A DNA stretch of 5,850 nucleotides from an uncultured Chlamydiae bacterium (GTDB taxonomy: Bacteria; Chlamydiota; Chlamydiia; Chlamydiales; SM23-39): NCBI GenBank assembly GCA_903864395.1, contig CAIPFQ010000052.1, positions 1-5,850 on the forward strand, written 5' to 3'. Below are positions 3,714 through 5,850 of this stretch, piece by piece (position 1 is the first letter of the stretch; each line of letters begins with the position of its first letter). The notes beneath the pieces were generated by a model, which was not told the origin of the DNA, did not search any database, and was given only the letters and a program-made list of their open reading frames with translations. Both the position numbers and the translations under genes were made by a program.

Positions 3714-5850
3714 GCGCGTCCCCTCGTGCTGTAGTTAAAACGCTCCCAATACAGCGTTGGATACAAAGCCTTGCCAGTCCCAGAGCGCGCTCCGCAATCG
3801 CGCAGCCACGCCGACATCGCATAGCCAATGCGCGTTCGGCTCGTCTGGTTCATAAACATGTCGAGGGGCAACGTGATGGAAAATCCCTTGTCATAGTAGC
3901 GTTGATAGTTCACAACGTCATTTGCATTCGTCCAAGAATACCAAAGCCCAAAACGGAGGCCGCTCCGAAAGGTTCTCGCCCCCTCAAATCGAATCCCTTT
4001 ATCGCGAGCTAAAAATTGTCCCGCGCTAATTTTGAAATCAAGGTTAAAGGGCCGATATTGATAGTAAAAGTCGACGAAATACTGCACCCCTGTATAGGGA
4101 AAATACTGCCATCCTTCAGACGTTAACTTACGCACTTTCTGAAAGCCCATACCAAAATACTCTCGTTTTAAAAGAGTGGCCGCCTCAAAGCCGATCGCCC
4201 AATTAAAATTCACAGGGTAGTAGAGATTTTCCAAAGAAACTCCCGCATAGGCTGTTTCAAAATAGCCTGCGGCAAGGCGAGAAAACCAACCACTGCCCCA
4301 GTTAATGCTTTTTTGCAAAAACGCCTGATCCATATGAAAAGAGCTCGCCTGATTATAGCAAAGACTGTCTGTCCTCACATTAATGATCCTCGAAGGGTTT
4401 AACGTATCTACTGTATTGATGTTCTGCATACTCGAAAAAGCCGTATAGCTGCCGTAAATCGAGTAGTAAATTTGATCAAAAAGATACCCTTCCGGCCCTA
4501 AAGAAAAGCCTACCTCGTACTTGAATTTGCCCTTAGAGCTTCCAAAAAAAGTTCGCGTCCAAGGGCGAAAGGTCAACATCCAGATCCGTTTTTTTTTCCT
4601 ATAGAGAAGCGCCGCGTCGTAAACACTCGGCGTCTCCGATGCCTCTTTTAAAGGAGAAATAATTTGAAACTCATCATCGCCTAACCTGCTTTCTTGATAA
4701 CGTTTAAGATCTTCTCTGCGAAATTGATATTCATGCTCAGAAACCCCTTCCGCCTCCATCACAACCGAAACATCTTTCAAATTTGAAGGCAGAAGAGACG
4801 CAAGCACATATTCGATCCGCTTGCGAACCTCTTCTTCCTCTCGATAGCGCACATTGACCACTTTCATCCAAAGCCGATCCTGAGCCCCCGGCTGCAAAAA
4901 AAGATGGTATAAATCAAATCCTTGGCTCTGAAAGGCAAGGGCAAGCTCCTGCGCCATGTCCTGGTGCGATCGAAGAGGCCCCACAGGCTCTGTGTCAACC
5001 GGCGCCGCATACACAGGCTTATCAAAAATTTTAGGAAAAAATCCTTTAGACTCGCCAATATCGTAATAGGCACCAAGACTGCCTGCCCAAGAAGAGCCCC
5101 GCAAAGTGCTGCCCGATAAACGAAGAAAGTCCCAAAGATTGAGCTGTAATCCAACATTAATTCTCGATTTTATCTCCCGTCCCCCAGGATGCTCCCAAGG
5201 ATGATGCCGATAGTTATTCGCGTCGTACTCAGCCCCTAAAGTCAGCCCTTTTAACCAATGTTCATCTCCATGCCATGGCGTCCAAGCCAAAGCACCATAA
5301 AATCCCTGAATGCGCCCACTGCCCCATCCAAGCGTCGCCTCCAAATGGGCATCCAAAAATTCTTTTGTCGCCACACAGTAAAAAGATCGAAATCTTTGAC
5401 TGCCAAAAAAATCATTCCACCCCACAGCAACATTGGGCAGCATGGGAATCCCATCTTCCTTGCGCAAAAGAATGAATTTTACATTCGCAGAGCGCTCCGC
5501 GTAATCTCCAAAGCCCAAAGATCCAAAGTTTCCCTCTAAAAAATCGCGATAGACCCAATAATTTCCTGTCGTCTCTATATGATCGAAGAAATTAAAGGCC
5601 AGACTCCAAAGATTATACGGAGCCACATAAGCGTACCCAGCCCCTAAAATACCCGCTTTATACGTGCGCGCAGACGGCATCGTAAAGTAGCCGCCCTGAA
5701 ATTGGTAATTGATCATTAAAGGAAGAGAGAAGCGAGACTCTCGATTCAATTTCTCTACTGTTTTAAGATCCGTAAACAGCTGATTAGCAGAAGAATCCAT
5801 ACCAAGATTGCTCTCAGAAAAAAGAGTCGTAAAAAAACAAAGAGAGAGAG
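3710..5850 (-). CDS. YjbH-family outer-membrane protein, 5' end missing at window edge
   Basis: A member of the YjbH family, outer-membrane beta-barrel lipoprotein-like proteins tied to exopolysaccharide production in enterobacteria (yjbEFGH). Family segments, counted from the Met at 5800: NVAVGWNDFFGSQ at about 123-135; YCVATKEF followed by ATLGWG at about 141-160; and the closing part AGYFETAYAGVSLENLYYP (about 511-529), ISAGQFLARDKGIRFEGAR (about 591-609), then DKGFSITLPLDMF (about 637-649). Aromatic residues alternate as in beta strands through both halves, with a charged, probably periplasmic stretch at about 270-390. The Met at 5800 is not the true start: the frame stays open upstream and reads LSLCFFTTLFSES just before it, like the hydrophobic part of a signal peptide. 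The real start therefore lies beyond 5850. No partner genes (YjbE, F or G) are in the window, so the polysaccharide link is by family only. The TAA overlaps the ATPase stop. Confidence 0.88.
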   Translation of the reverse strand, partial: LSLCFFTTLFSESNLGMDSSANQLFTDLKTVEKLNRESRFSLPLMINYQFQGGYFTMPSARTYKAGILGAGYAYVAPYNLWSLAFNFFDHIETTGNYWVYRDFLEGNFGSLGFGDYAERSANVKFILLRKEDGIPMLPNVAVGWNDFFGSQRFRSFYCVATKEFLDAHLEATLGWGSGRIQGFYGALAWTPWHGDEHWLKGLTLGAEYDANNYRHHPWEHPGGREIKSRINVGLQLNLWDFLRLSGSTLRGSSWAGSLGAYYDIGESKGFFPKIFDKPVYAAPVDTEPVGPLRSHQDMAQELALAFQSQGFDLYHLFLQPGAQDRLWMKVVNVRYREEEEVRKRIEYVLASLLPSNLKDVSVVMEAEGVSEHEYQFRREDLKRYQESRLGDDEFQIISPLKEASETPSVYDAALLYRKKKRIWMLTFRPWTRTFFGSSKGKFKYEVGFSLGPEGYLFDQIYYSIYGSYTAFSSMQNINTVDTLNPSRIINVRTDSLCYNQASSFHMDQAFLQKSINWGSGWFSRLAAGYFETAYAGVSLENLYYPVNFNWAIGFEAATLLKREYFGMGFQKVRKLTSEGWQYFPYTGVQYFVDFYYQYRPFNLDFKISAGQFLARDKGIRFEGARTFRSGLRFGLWYSWTNANDVVNYQRYYDKGFSITLPLDMFMNQTSRTRIGYAMSAWLRDCGARSGTGKALYPTLYWERFNYSTRGRA

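Noticed and set aside
4864..5539. Open frames of 65-97 residues on both strands within the YjbH-type gene.
   Set aside because: They are out-of-frame shadows of a long, well-supported coding sequence.

Overview
The window looks like a piece of a bacterial chromosome of moderate-to-low GC content from a Gram-negative organism, because one gene encodes an outer-membrane-type YjbH protein with a signal peptide. Amoeba-associated Chlamydiota (Waddlia/Parachlamydia-like) would fit the mix of COG1373-type ATPases, a YjbH protein and IS elements. That placement is inference from gene content; nothing here proves it.

Left part (1-2226): an ATPase gene on the minus strand, wrecked by an insertion sequence. 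The IS runs from 398 to 2186 (1789 bp). It has perfect 53-bp terminal inverted repeats, a 6-bp target duplication (TTTTCC) and one intact IS4-superfamily DDE transposase. Removing the IS and one target copy rejoins an open frame that starts at 2226. It reads through a Walker A and a Walker B motif and is clearly related to the ATPase on its right. The same broken gene loses all similarity to the family near base 120. There its frame runs into a cluster of short palindromes that reaches the window edge, so it was damaged or rearranged at two places.

The transposase has a plausible promoter of its own. A large fold-back lies around its start codon and could form only in transcripts entering from outside the element. 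That is the arrangement known from IS10 and IS50 for silencing read-through expression.

Middle (2227-3713): a 158-bp divergent intergenic region carries two exact 24-bp direct repeats spaced 32 bp apart. An intact AAA_14/DUF4143 ATPase gene follows on the plus strand. Before the IS insertion this was a head-to-head pair of paralogous ATPases. Right part (3710-5850): a YjbH-family outer-membrane protein gene on the minus strand. It is convergent with the ATPase, overlaps it by 4 bp tail to tail, and loses its start beyond the right edge.

I see no new multi-gene system. The observations most worth a second look are the predicted read-through hairpin of the IS, the reconstructed disrupted paralogue with its shared divergent control region, and the palindrome cluster at the left edge.
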